NCBI RefSeq assembly: GCF_905220365.1 | Contig: NC_061152.1 | Coordinates: forward strand, 1,539,001-1,603,000 | Source of the DNA: Vanessa cardui | Taxonomy: Eukaryota; Arthropoda; Insecta; Lepidoptera; Nymphalidae | Direction of reading: 5' to 3' | DNA length: 64,000 nucleotides | Shown: positions 10,988 through 23,600 of the stretch, in pieces | How positions within the stretch are numbered: the stretch's first letter is position 1 | How the letters are laid out: each line of letters begins with the position of its first letter | Translations under genes and position numbers: made by a program | The notes under the pieces: model-generated | Told to the model about the DNA's origin: nothing | What the model saw: only the letters and a program-made list of their open reading frames with translations | Database searches by the model: none

Positions 10988-11275
10988 AAAATAAACTTTA
11001 TTCAAGTGTGCTTTTACAAGCACTTTTGAATCGTCATTTAACAATTAAGTGTAGCTACCACCGGTTCGGAAAGTAGATTCTACCGAGAAAAACCGGCAAG
11101 AAACTGAGTACTCTTTTTCAACATTGAAAAAATACAAAGTCATGTTAGTTAATACAATTATTTTGATATATCCTGCCTGGAAGTCAACAGGTATTAATTT
11201 CAAGCTCCTTTATCATCTACAAAATCTTTTATCGAATAATATGCCTTTTCTACCAATGTGTTTTTTATAAACGAC
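10988..11275 (-). mobile_element. LINE-A 3' fragment
   Basis: Reverse-oriented, reaching the GACTTCCAGGCAGG-type motif and the TACAAAATCTTTTATCG stretch. It abuts a type D Helitron-like element. Confidence 0.7.
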
Positions 11276-12004
11276 TAGCGATCCGACCCGGCTTCGCACG
11301 TGTCTAATACTAATATGTACTAAATAATTGTCAATTTTTTACCATACTTATCCATAAACAGTATTACGTTCAGCAGTCATTTTGTGTTTTGTTATTCTAT
11401 GTCAGATACGTTTTTATATACCACGTTTATTACTGAATTCACGGAACGAGATAAATTATCCTGTGTCCGTCTCCTGTTTCTAAGCTACCTCTCCACCAAT
11501 TTCCAACCAAATCGGTTCATCGGTTCTTGAGTTATAAGTGTAACTAACATCACTGACTTTTATATATATAAGATTTGAATTTACGAAACGGCAAAGTTAA
11601 AAAAGTCTGTACAGTACGATACAATTAAAACTTCTTATAACTGGCTGCTCATATCGTCATAATCATTACACAGTATAAAACAAAGTCGCTTACTGTCTGT
11701 CTCTATGTATGCTTAGATCTTTGAAATTACGCAACGGATTTCGATGCGGTTTTTTTAATAGATAGAGTGATTCGAGAGGAAGGTTTTTACATACAACACA
11801 TGGACAATATAGTAAAGAATCACTGATAATTTTCGAAGTTTTTAATGTGATGTCGTTAATAAACAAAACCCTGTTGTATATTTAGTATATTAAGCCAACT
11901 CTTCAGCTTTATAATATATATAAATAGGTTGGTTTAAAGCCAAATAAACTATATATTAGTGGTAACCAACACACCCATCATATATCCTCCCAACAAACAT
12001 ACAT

Positions 12005-12205
12005 ACATATATAACTGTATTTAACTAACATGACTGTATTTATAAATGTTGAAAAAGATTTCCTACTGAGTTTCTTGCCCTTTCTCTCGGTAGAATCTAC
12101 TTTCCGAACCGGTGGTAGCTTCACTTAATTGTAAAATGACGACTCAAAAGTGCTCGTAAAAGTCTACTTGAATAAAGTTTATTTTGATTTTGATTTCCAT
12201 ACGAA
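12005..12205 (+). mobile_element. LINE-A 3' fragment
   Basis: Plus-oriented copy ending in AATAAAGTTTATTTTGATTT. Confidence 0.7.
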
Positions 12206-12265
12206 CACTTAATGGTACCATTTGATGACAATCAAATCAAATTCCTTCATTCAATACTGGTAGTC

Positions 12266-12450
12266 TCACGGCTTCGCTCGTTTTAGGTTGTTGGTTGTCA
12301 CGTGTCAGGCAAAAAAGTAGCCTATGTCCTGTCTTGGGTTTCAAGTTTGCTTGATAACAAATTTCATCAAATTCGGTTCAGCGGTTTGGTCGTGAAAGAG
12401 CTACCGACAGACAGAGTTACTTTCACATGTATAATATTAATGTAGATAGA
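12266..12450 (-). mobile_element. Helitron-like element (type F)
   Basis: Contains CACGGCTTCGCTCG, GTAGCCTATGTC and GAGTTACTTTCACATGTATA, the reversed layout of the elements at 22563-22758, 45833-46015 and 62283-62470. GC-rich hairpin-like end next to a CTAG-type boundary; non-autonomous. Confidence 0.5.
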
Positions 12451-12795
12451 AAGGAAAGTATACCCTAACCAGAAAACCGGTGGATTTTTCGTCGATTTTA
12501 TTGTTTACAAATATTCAATCATAATAGGGAGGCGGTCGGTATGTTTTCAAGATTCTCAATTTCCGAAGGTTGTTGGAACATTGTTAATGTGAGAAATGGT
12601 AACAACAACAACAGCCTGTAAATTTCCTATTGCTGGGCTAAAGCCTTAAAGACATTAACATTGTAAATGTTGTTGTTACATTAAAAAGAAATCAGAAATC
12701 ATTAGTACTGGCTCAGTCACCCTTAAACCAAAAAATTACTAAGTATTGATGTTTTGTTAGTTTTTTCCATTTGCTGTCGAAACGCTTGGCCCTTG

Positions 12796-12975
12796 GAGTA
12801 GTGGTGCAAAAAGCTTCATCAAAAGTATAACACCTCGTCTCATTGCCTCCACTGGTGACAGGAGGGCTGGTTTCTTTTTTAGCCCAGAGGATCGGAATTG
12901 CGATTCAACTGGGGAATACTGCTAGTATTCTTGCCACCATTCCACGCGGTCAAGATTTATACAGTAACTAGTTTT
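12796..12975 (+). repeat. Inverted repeat unit, left copy
   Basis: Contains AAAAAGCTTCATCAAAAGTA, GCCTCCACTGGTGACAGGAG and CGCGGTCAAGATTTATACAG. The same unit lies inverted at 13566-13722. The 590 bp between holds a SINE A copy. Probably a fragment of an old retroelement, but I cannot name it. Confidence 0.7.
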
Positions 12976-13079
12976 AGTTCATATGTATATATATTTAAGC
13001 ATTTCATGTTGTTAATTCATATGTTAATAAATTTTATTTAGTATTGATGTTAGTAATAGAATATGTAATGAGTGACCCA

Positions 13080-13305
13080 GACGTTTTTGCACAAACTCCC
13101 ACCACGTTATTCCAATGTCGGTTGGTGGAATGCACATGTGGCAGAATTTCAGACACATGCAGCTTCCTCACGCTGTTTTCCTTAACCAAGCACGAGATGA
13201 ATTATAAACACAAATTAAGCACATATATATAGTGGTGCTTACCTGGGTTTGAATCCGAGATCATCGGTTAAGATGCACGCGTTCTAACCACTGGGTCATC
13301 TCGGC
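13080..13305 (-). mobile_element. SINE A copy
   Basis: Reverse-oriented; keeps the tRNA-like head (TCATCGGTTAAGATGCACGC) and a shortened body. Lies between the two arms of the 12.8/13.6 kb inverted repeat. Confidence 0.75.
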
Positions 13306-13565
13306 TCTGAAATGGTACCACTTACCATCAGTTGATTCATATACCTCACGAAATTATGTAGTAAAATAAATATTGTCGGGTTTATTAAAAACCTTATTTA
13401 CATAAAATTTTCTCATTGAGATCAAAAAAGTTTAATTGTCATTTTAATGAACACAATTAAATTATGGATTATAATTGTTATGTATGCCTTTTTTAAATAG
13501 TTTTTGTTTATTATTATTTACATAATAATTATTACAATATACAATTATGTATTAAAAGTAATTAC

Positions 13566-13722
13566 TGTATAAATCTTGACCGCGTGCAATGGTGGCAAGA
13601 ATGGTAGCGGCGTTTCCCCGTTGAATCGCAATTCCGATCCTATGGGCAAACGAACCCTCCTGTCACCAGTGGAGGCAATGAGGCGAGGTGTTATACTTTT
13701 GATGAAGCTTTTTGCACTTTTA
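13566..13722 (-). repeat. Inverted repeat unit, right copy
   Basis: Inverted partner of 12796-12975, with several substitutions and small indels between the copies, so the duplication is not recent. Confidence 0.7.
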
Positions 13723-13782
13723 TTTAATAATCTTATATATTAATAGATATGAAAGTATCTTTATTTGAGTAAAAAGTAAAGT

Positions 13783-14030
13783 AAAACAGCCTGTAAATTT
13801 CCCACTGCTGAGATAAGGCCTCCTCTTCGATTAAGAAGAGGGTTTGGAAAATATTCCAATACGCTGTTCCAATGCGGGTTGGTGGAATGCACATGTGGCA
13901 GCATTTCGATGAAATTAGACGCATGCTTTCCTCACGATGTTCTCCTTCACCGAGCACGAGATGAATTATAAACACAATTAAGCACATATATAGTAGCGCC
14001 ATCTAACCGCTGGGCCATCTCAGCTGTCAA
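13783..14030 (-). mobile_element. SINE A copy, TTACT-tailed
   Basis: Reverse-oriented, near full length. The head is shortened before the CTGGGCCATCTCAGCT end. Confidence 0.75.
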
Positions 14031-14100
14031 CATTTTTATTTAACAATTCGAAAATTAAACCTCAAAACATACATGGAAAATATCATCGATTCCAAATTCA

Positions 14101-14385
14101 CTTGGTGGTAGGGCTTTGTGCAAGCCCGTCTGGGTAGGCACCACCCACTCATCAGTTATTCTTCCGCCAAATTACAGTACTCAGTATTGTTGCGTTACGG
14201 TTTGAAGGCTGAACCAGTGTAACTACAGGCACAAGGGACATAACATCTTAGTTCCCAAGGTTGGTGGTACATTGACGATGTAAGGAATAGTTAATGTTTA
14301 CAGCGCCATTGTCTATGGGTGATGGTGGCTTACCATCAGATGGCCCATATGCTCGTCCGCCAACCTATACCATAAAAAAATATGT
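14101..14385 (+). mobile_element. Element C, full length
   Basis: Good reference copy of element C from CTTGGTGGTAGGGC to CGCCAACCTATACC. Confidence 0.8.
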
Positions 14386-14712
14386 CCAACCGAAAATTTT
14401 ATTATATTCTATAATTATATGTTAATAATATATTATGATAGATGCATGCACGTGGTTCTCAAATTATCTATACTTGCAAGGTCAGATATGTAGGATACGG
14501 AAGACCGCGTTGTATTACAGTTTATACTACTAGTAGCCGCCCGCGGATTCGCTCGTTTCAGCGTGTTGGTTGTCATGTGCTAGACAGAATGTAACCTTTT
14601 TTTCACCTGATGGTAAGTGGTCAACATCACCCATAGACAATAGCGCTGTAAGAAATATTAACTATTCCTTTCATCACTTTGAGAACTAAAATATGTCCCT
14701 TTTGCCTATAGT

Positions 14713-14925
14713 CACTAACAACAACAACAACAACAGCCTGTAAATTCCCACTGCTGGGCTAAAGGCCTCCTCTCCCTTTGAGGAGAAGGTTTGGAACATA
14801 TTCCACCACGCTGTTCCAATGCGGGTTCGTGGAATGCACATATGGCAGAATTTCTAAGAAATTTGTCACATGCAGGTTTCCTCACGATGTTTTCCTTCAC
14901 CGCTGAGCACGAGACGAATTGTCTT
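14713..14925 (-). mobile_element. SINE A copy
   Basis: Reverse-oriented with an (AAC)n run and conserved body; the tRNA-like head is missing. Confidence 0.75.
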
Positions 14926-15532
14926 GTTCACGAGACTGAACTCCTCCGAATAAAAATAAAAAACATGGTAAATATCCCGAAATTAATAACGTTAGAAATT
15001 TAAGATAATTGTCTAAATTATAAAGAAAATTCTTGAAACAAACTTAAGTATTTATAAACAGACTTTTACACGAATAATTTTATTATATATAGTATTAAAT
15101 GTGTGTCAGGATCATGTTTCAATTTCTGCAGTTCTTAGAAATTCAAACATAATTCGAAGAATCATGGCGTCGATATAAAAATGTAATAAATAAAAAATGC
15201 TACATTTAAATTTTTTAAATAGCAACACTATAAAACACGAGACACATTATTAAAAAAAAAAATTCTGGTGCAAGTTGTAATAACATTGTACAACAGTTAA
15301 AAGAATGTATTCGAAATTTGAATGATTCTTTTGTTGTTCGTGAAATGTCAAAAATGTTAATAATTAATTGATAATAATATTTTGATATCTATTACTGGTC
15401 TGATTATCTAATTAATTTATTTCAGAACTGCTTTGATGATCAATTTTAGTAATAATTATTTGATCACATAATTCGGGCGGAATGGTTATGGGCTGTAAAA
15501 TTATATTCTGAACTCATAAAAAAATAAAAAAT

Positions 15533-15885
15533 AAATGACAATAGGCAATAATGCGAAAAATTGTAAACAGTGTAAATTGTGAGCTGAAAAATGGTTATTT
15601 ATTAACGAAAATTTGTGATGCATATAGTAGAAAAGCAAGGTTTACAAGAAAGTGACTTCATCATAAGCCCGGCCAATCAGGAGCGTTTTGTGTCACGTGA
15701 CAAACGTTTGAAAAAAAATGCATTTTTATTTATGGATTTTTGAATAAATTGAGTATGATTTTCAACTTTCGTTAGTAAATAACCATTTTTAAACTCATGA
15801 TATGCACTGATTACAATAATTCACAATTTATTTTTCGCATTGTCAAATTTATAAGCCTAGTCCACCATCAAAATCCGATCACATA
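15533..15885 (-). mobile_element. MITE G copy, rearranged
   Basis: Shares with 16938-17348 and 43003-43292 a core that includes a CACGTG site (15694-15699) and GCCAATCAGGAGCG. Both of its ends resemble the same terminal segment (GCGAAAAATTGT near 15552 and its reverse near 15838), so this copy is partly palindromic. Confidence 0.65.
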
Positions 15886-16267
15886 TAACTTATGATCTTA
15901 AATTACAAATAGCATAGTGATTTATTTTGAGGCTCGTTTTAAGCCCTACATATGTTGATATAGAAAAAAGTAAATATATTGAATGGAAATATTGTTCCGC
16001 ACGTGTAGATGCACCTTTATTATATTTTATAACATTAAAATTGTAATTTGATCAGAAACCTATTACATAAAGCAGAGTGCGTTTATTGATTGAATATGTA
16101 GTGTATTTCGAGTGTTAAATAGTTCATAATTATCCAGTACTTATTATAGTGTTTAAGTACATTGTGTTTTTAACTTGATTTAATTACGACGCCAATATTG
16201 GTCCAATGTTGGTTACAAAGCTTTCATATTGGTTGGTTGGGACTGTTTCATAACCGCCGAACTTAAA

Positions 16268-16450
16268 CTGCTAGAGTAGCTAGGACTTTGTGCTCGCCCG
16301 TCTGAGTAGGTACCACCCAGTCATCAGAGATTCTACCCGCAAAGAACAGTTCTCAGTATTATTGTGTTCCGGTTTGAAGGGTGAGTTAGTAACTACAGGC
16401 GCAAGGAAAATAACATCGTAGTTTCCAAGGTTGGTTGCGGAAGATGTAAG
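16268..16450 (+). mobile_element. Element C, 3'-truncated
   Basis: Diverged copy. A LINE-A fragment follows at 16458. Confidence 0.65.
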
Positions 16451-16457
16451 GAATGGT

Positions 16458-16625
16458 TAATCAAATAAACTTTATTCAATTAGGCTTTTACAAGCACTTT
16501 TGAATCGTCATTTTACAATAAAGTGAAGCTACCACCGGTTCAGGAAGTAGATTCTACCGAGAAGAACCGGCAAGAAACTCAGCAGTTACTCTTTTTAAAC
16601 ATTTAAAAAATACAAAGTCATGTTA
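16458..16625 (-). mobile_element. LINE-A 3' fragment
   Basis: Reverse-oriented LINE-A end directly following the truncated element C. Confidence 0.7.
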
Positions 16626-16937
16626 ATTTAATATTGTATGTTAGTTATTTATTTGCGTTATAAGCTTATCCTTACTCCTAGTGCACATAAAATGATTATC
16701 ACTGATTTTATCAAAGTGATCAATGTTACTGTGAATATACATAATATTGTTGTAAAAATATTGTTATAAATGTTTCTTACAACGCCAATGTCAATACGTG
16801 GTGGCGACCATATACTCGTCTGCCAACATATACCATAAAACATGAAGTATACGATTGTTTAAACAATAATTTTGTTTAAAAACTTTATAACGATTAGGAA
16901 ATGACGGTACTCGCTAGAGGCGCCAACGTCCTAAAAC

Positions 16938-17348
16938 AATAGGCTATTTGACATTGCGAAAAATAAATTGTGAATTATTGTAATTAGTGTATGGTATATT
17001 ATGAGTTTATAAATGGTTATTTACTAAAGAAAGTTGAAAATAATACTTAATTTATTCAAAAATCAATAAATATAAATGCATTTTTTCAAACGTTTGTCAC
17101 GTGACACAAAACGCTCCTGATTGGCCGGGCTTATGATAAAGTCACTTTGTTGTAAACCTTGCTTTTCTACTATATGTACCACAGATTAAAATAAAGCGAA
17201 ATGACGTCACCGACCCCATTACAGCGCCATATTGTCCAAGTAGCGTTTTCGCGCGTTATTGAAATATGGAATATGAAATATGATATTTTTCCTTAACTTC
17301 TACTAAATAATATAAAATGGATTTTAAAAACCAGTCAAAGAGCCTATT
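16938..17348 (+). mobile_element. MITE G immediately upstream of nvd
   Basis: Terminal inverted repeats AATAGGCTATTTGAC and GTCAAAGAGCCTATT. The core carries the palindrome GTCACGTGAC (17096-17105) and an inverted CCAAT (GATTGGCC). Relative to the copy at 43003-43292 it has about 110 extra bases (about 17177-17293) containing TGACGTCA (17202-17209). The element ends 28 bp before the acceptor of the first nvd coding exon. Confidence 0.75.
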
Positions 17349-17376
17349 TCATTAATGCAGATTTCATTTATTTCAG

Positions 17377-17411
17377 ATATGACGTTAAAAGGGTGACAAG
17401 AACATTCCAAG
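17377..17411 (+). promoter_or_regulatory. nvd: nvd 5' UTR segment after a likely acceptor
   Basis: A good 3' splice site (TTTATTTCAG, ending 17376) precedes the ATG by 35 bases, which suggests that the real transcription start is in an upstream noncoding exon I cannot locate. If there is no upstream exon, transcription would start inside or next to MITE G. Confidence 0.5.
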
Positions 17412-17624
17412 ATGGCGGTTAAAGATTTGATCGAAAACGCAAATAACTGTCAGAATACGAATGTCAACGATCTTCACGTTTCTACGAATCTGACGTTCGG
17501 CGTTCTGTGTTCGATTTTCGAATTTGTCTTTAAATATTTCAAAGTTGCATTATTTGTTTTTATTTTTTTTCTCGTTCTATACGTTCTCTACAAATCGTAC
17601 TGGAGTCCTGTGTTTTACGCAAAG
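17412..17624 (+). CDS. nvd: nvd coding exon 1 (N-terminal membrane anchor)
   Basis: 71 codons ending in phase 0 at AAG before GTAAGA. Encodes a polar start and then a strongly hydrophobic helix (about residues 44-63) ending YKSYW, expected to anchor the enzyme in the endoplasmic reticulum membrane. Confidence 0.93.
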
Positions 17625-20600
17625 GTAAGAATTATTGATACATTTAGATAAATCAAGTTTATTAATTATATTTATAAAGAAACGAGAAGTAGGTATATAT
17701 GTACCTTCGTTACTTCTGATTTTCCATAACAAAAGTGCTTTAGCTACTTACATTGGGATCAGAGTATTGTATGTGATGTTGTCTCATATTTATTTATTTA
17801 TTATTTATTTATTTATTATGTAAGGATTATCTTTATTTAAAATTTGGTTTTATTTGAAATCTAAGCATTTTCAAATTTTGTTGGCTTTTGTTTCGTCGTG
17901 AGCTAAATTGGACTATAGATTCAAGTCTTGCTTAAAATAACAACCCAAAGCCTGAAATACTATATCTGAGCGTAAAAGTGTATTTTTTAATTTTAATACA
18001 ATTTTTTACACCATCGTAATAATATAACTAAAAAAATGAACCAAGTACAAAAACATCTGAGCCCAAATATACTGTACAAAGCTTGATATAGAGGTTACCT
18101 ACATTTATGTAATTTGTAATCTACTTAAAGTTCTCTATTTGTTTTTAATGTTAACCAACCCAATTGTTACTTAAACAATATAGATCATGAACCAAAATGT
18201 ATTAATGAGCCAAAATACAAAAACATAATATTGCACATTTATTTTTATAGGAGTTATCAGAGGTTGGGTTCAATCACCTCCCAAAGGGAAAAGATAGGTC
18301 CCTACACATAATAAGGGCACAAAAAGCGAGGAGGTTTGGGAGCAAGTTGCCGCCTCCCTATCCGAATGGGTGGTTCGCTCTCGTGGAGAGCAGAGACTTG
18401 ATGGTCGGTGGTGTGGTGGCTGTAGATGCATTAGGTAAGAAATATGATTGCTGTATTTCCCTGAAGCCTTCAAGCCTTTTTATAACAATATTAACCAGCT
18501 ACCATTACATCACAAAAGAAGGCAGAACTATGGTCACTACAACCCATACCGAATATATCATGCTCATATTATGTATGTGATATTGCCGCTGTAAGAAATA
18601 CTAACCATTCCATACATCAAGAAAAGCACAAGATATGATGTGCCTTGTACTCGTACCTACACAGGATAACTCTTTCTTTAAACTAGAACAGAGCAATCCC
18701 AAGTATTGCTGTTTCACGATAGAATATCTGATGAGGTGGTGGTACTTACCCAGAGGGTTTTCACAAATCTCTATCAGAAACTAAACTAAATAGTTGATTT
18801 TGTATTTCATTCGAAAGTAATAGTAACAAAAAAACCTTTGTTGATTAATTTTATTGTTAAACAGCATTTCATTTGTAACTATTTGTAGTTTAATGTACCA
18901 TTTCTTCGTTTAAGATGATGATATTCTAAATACATATACAGGGTTATTGGTAATTCGACGTATACTCGTTAATAGGGTAATATGCTTAATACAAATTTAA
19001 AATAAAAGAAACAGTTCAATTGCTAAGTTATAAGAAATACATTTTCTAATATAGCCTCGTTAAATTTGTGCTAGAAGTGTCTCATTGCGTATGCATTTTA
19101 AATTAAGTACTGGTTGTAAAATTTATTTTTACAATCCTCTGCCCAAAGATTGTCTGGAAGAGATTTCTGTTTGAGCGATAAGGCCGTCTGTTGCATTAAT
19201 GCATCTTTAGGTTTATTAGACGCTATCCATGATCGAGTAGTGTGTACACCGGTTTTCGTGGGTACGCCACTCCGAGGTCCCAGGTTCGTCCAGCCGAGTC
19301 GATGTAGATTATCATTAGTTGTCTATGTAGTCTCGGGTCTGGGTGTTTGTGCCGTCGTTACTTCTGATTTTCCATAACACAAGTGCGTTAGCTAAACTCA
19401 CATTGGGATCAGAGTAATGTACGTGATGTTGTCCAATATTATTTATTTATTTATATAACATTCATTATATTAAACCTAAGGATTGTTCGGTGCAATGAAA
19501 TATTAATGAATTAAAATCAACAGAACCCCTAATACCTCCTCATAAGTAAACGTCGAATAACCAATAACCCAGAATATTAATTAAATTAATTACCATTCCT
19601 AAATACACAGGGCTTAATCTCTGCGTGTACCGAGGTGAAGATGGAACAGCGCGCATAGTGGACGCTTACTGCCCCCACTTGGGAGCAAATCTAGCGGTCG
19701 GGGGTAACGTTTGCGGTAACTGTATCGAGTGCCCCTTCCACCAGTGGAAGTTTGGAGAGGATGGCCAGTGTGTCAGCATACCTCATACGGAGACAGGTGA
19801 GCTTCTTGTATCCATCTATTACAGCTTTATGCTTATACAACAGCCTGTAAATTTCCACTGCTGGGCAAGGGAGAGGAGGTTAAGAGCTCTCCTTTGAAGA
19901 GAAGGTTTGGAACATATTCCACAAGACTGTTCCAATGAGGTTTGATGGAATACACATGTGACAGAATTTGTACGAAATTACACACATGCAGGAAACTCAC
20001 GGTGTTTTCCTTCACCGCCGAGCACGAGATCAATTATAAACACGAATTAAGCACATGACTATTCAGTGGTGCTAGCCTGGTTTTGAACCCTAAGCGAAAA
20101 TTTAGATGCACACGTTCTAACCAATAAATAGGCTATCTCGGCTCTTAATTACCATCCGTCTACTAATGAATAAACAGCAATAACTAGAGCATATTGCACA
20201 GATTATGATATATATTTATTTAATAACATGCTTCAAAGTAGTTCTCACTTCTAGCTAAAGGCTAAAGCCACCCTTTCCTCTTAAGGAAACGGCTTGGAGT
20301 TTGTTCCAACACACTGCTTAAAAAATCACAGACAAGATAACGTCGTAGGGAAGCTTTACGTATATAAATCTAAGTAATATCTTAAAAATGTAGTACTTGG
20401 TGAGCTTAAACCCTTCGACTAAGACTCTCTTGAGCCAAAATAGCTTTTTAGCTACACTAGATTATTTTGGCTCATACATTCTGGTTCATTATATATAATC
20501 TTAATCCTTTTGTAATTCCAGTTCCTAAAGGCATATCAATAAAGACGTATCATTCAATGGAGATTGATGGATCAGTTTGGGTGTGGTACGATGCTGAGGG

Positions 20601-23600
20601 ACGTCCTCCGCTGTGGACTGTCGAGGAGTCTGATGAGACGAAGAACTGGGGCTATAGAGGCAGGAACGAATTTCTTGTCAATGCTCATATACAAGTAAGA
20701 TATTTGCTTATTTGCATTAAAGTAGATTACCATCCATTTTGACGGAAATGCAAGCGATTATAGAGTGTTTTTAAAGTATTGTTAAAATATTTCAGCTGCT
20801 TATACACATTATACCTATATTGATATTATATTTAAACAAGCAAATCATTAAAATATATTATTTTTTATGATTTTTTGTAAATTTCGGTTTTTCCTTACTA
20901 GTACTATATGTATGTATATATATTTCTTGTTCTTTCAGTTATTATTGTATTTGTAACATATTAAGAACCTGATAGTCGACTTTATAAAGTCAGTAACTCC
21001 TTTTTTTTGTATATACATATAATATACTGTTTTACAACAAGATCCCAAAAAGCGATCAAAATACCTCTGTTGCCAAATAAAAAAAATAATTTAAGGAGTT
21101 TATGATCGATAGCACACCTTGGGAATGAAACGATCGCCTCCTAGCTATTTCATTTCATATTAAATTTTTTATTTAATATATAAGACAAAAATAAACCCGC
21201 TGAGTTTCTTTCGCCGGTTCTGAGCCGGTGGTAGTGTTTCAATTGACCATAAATGAGAAAGTGTAATACTTCTATATTGAATAAAGTTATTTGAGTTTGA
21301 GTTTGAATTGAAACACTTTTAGGGAATCGCGATTTATATTTAGACGTAACAATTATTTAATTTCATCGTAATTAAACATTTTAATTATTTAATTAACTTG
21401 TATAATGCTCTTGGCTCATCTTTTACTTTAAAAATAAATTCGTAAATATCCAAATAACTTAAACTTAAATACTATATAATGATTGTTTTTTATAAAAAAT
21501 AAAAAATATGAAACAACATCACATACATTACTCTGATCCCAATGTAAGTAGCTGAAGCACTTGTGTTATGGAAATCAGAAGTAACGACGGCACAAACACC
21601 CAGACCCAAGACAACATAGAAAACTAATAGTAATCTACATCGACTCGGCCGGGCGAACCCGGGACCTCAGAGTGGCGTACCCATGAAAACCGGTGTACAC
21701 ACTCGACCATAGAGATCGTCAAATTCGTCGTTCGTCGGTCGTTTTATATTTGCATATTTTTCAATTCAAGGAAATACCAGAAAATGGCGCGGACGTGGCA
21801 CACTTGAACGCTGTACACAATGTCTCGTTACTGACCGACGTCGGATACAAATATCCATTCTTAAACAACATTATTGGTAAGTCGTACACATTTAATTGAA
21901 ACGTCATATATATGTTAATATATCGGAGCAGCATTGTGATTCTGAATTAGTGGCCACTTATCTTCCTTCGGTTCTAACATGATAGGGTACCTCAAGCAAA
22001 ATAAAATATATCGAAGCACTTGGATCCAAATTAAGTTTATTTTAAATACCACAATTAGTTCAGGTATCTTTATATTTATTCATAATCAATCAATCATGTA
22101 TTTATCTTTATTCACTTGGTGGTAGGGCTTTGTGCAAGCCCGTCTGGGTAGGTACCACCCACTCATCAGTTAATCTACCGCCAAACAACATTACTCAGTA
22201 TTGTTGTGTTCCGGTCTGAAGGGTGAGTGAGCCAGTGTAACTACAGGCACAAGGGACATAACATCTTAGTTCCCAAGGTTGGTGGCACATTGACGATGTA
22301 AGGAATAGTTAATAATTCTTACAGCGTCAATGTCTATGGGCGATGGTGACCACTTACCATCAGGTGGCCCATATGCTCGTCCGCCAACCTATACCATAAA
22401 AAAAAAAGGTATAGATAGCGCTTCTCGAACAAACACATCCGTTCGGTGTCAGCTTCCAAATCAGAGTGAGCTCCCTTCCGACGGCCTCCAAGTGTGACTC
22501 GGTGTGACGTCACCCTTGCGTTCGATTGGCGGTATTCTACTACCCGCGTTCTGTCGGACTCAATTCTCCGACATATGTATATAATAAATGTGAAAGTAAC
22601 TTTGTCTGGTCGCTCTTTCACGACGAAACTGCTGAAAGGAATTTCATGAAACTTGGTATGAAGCAAACTTGATCTCCAATGGAAGACATAGGCTACTTTT
22701 GTCTGACACATGACAACCAATACACTAAAGAGCAAAGCCGACAGCGACTACTAGTATTAAATACATATGATCATAGATCAACGTCGTAGTCAAGGGTTTG
22801 TAATGAATGTCAATAAAAGGGCGTTCATAATTATTTTGTGTTCTTATTGGCACTGGTTTTTATGAGCTTATTCGTCAACATTGGAGTATTATGGACGAAT
22901 GAGGTCCAAACCTTCTGTATAGAAGATGGTATTAGCTTAGTCATTTACAGCTATTAATGGTAGCCACCATTTACCATTTACAACTTAACTCGTTGATGCA
23001 ACATAAAGAACTTCTGAGGTGTGAGAAATGCCTTTTCTTAATTATAATAATAAGAGCATCCTTTCCACGGTTAGTATGAAGGGATCTTATTCAAATATCG
23101 TTTCAAATATATAAATAGATCAATTGTTCTCAATGTCATAATAATTCCCAGGTTGTCATAATTGGAGTGCTGAGTGGTCTAAAGGCGAAGTGGACCACTT
23201 GGCCCAGATTAAAATCGCTCACCAGTACATTATAATGAAGTTTGATGTGTTCCCCATCAACGTTACTGTACATCAGGTAATATACATAACATAAAAGGCA
23301 TAACATTTATCAATAATAATAATACCTACGCTGAAAGAAAATTCTTAAAACTTTCACAATCTTGTAATATCAGAACGTGTCATATTAAAACTCTACCAAA
23401 AACTAGAATAGAATTCGTTTATCTGTATTTACTTGGTGGTAGGGCTTTGTGTAAGCCCGTCTGGGTAGGTACCACCCACTCATCAGTTATTCTACCGCCA
23501 AATAACAGTACTCAGTATTGTTGTGTTCCGGTTAAAGGCTGAGCCAATGTAACTACAGGCACAAGGGACTTAACATCTCAGTTCCCAAGGTTGGTGGCGC

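Noticed and set aside
18270..18473. Antisense frame over nvd exon 2
   Set aside because: Shadow of the real exon on the plus strand, which has correct splice sites and phase.
22334..22735. 133-aa minus-strand frame, second longest in the window
   Set aside because: It runs across the end of an element C copy and a Helitron-like element inside an nvd intron; no domain.
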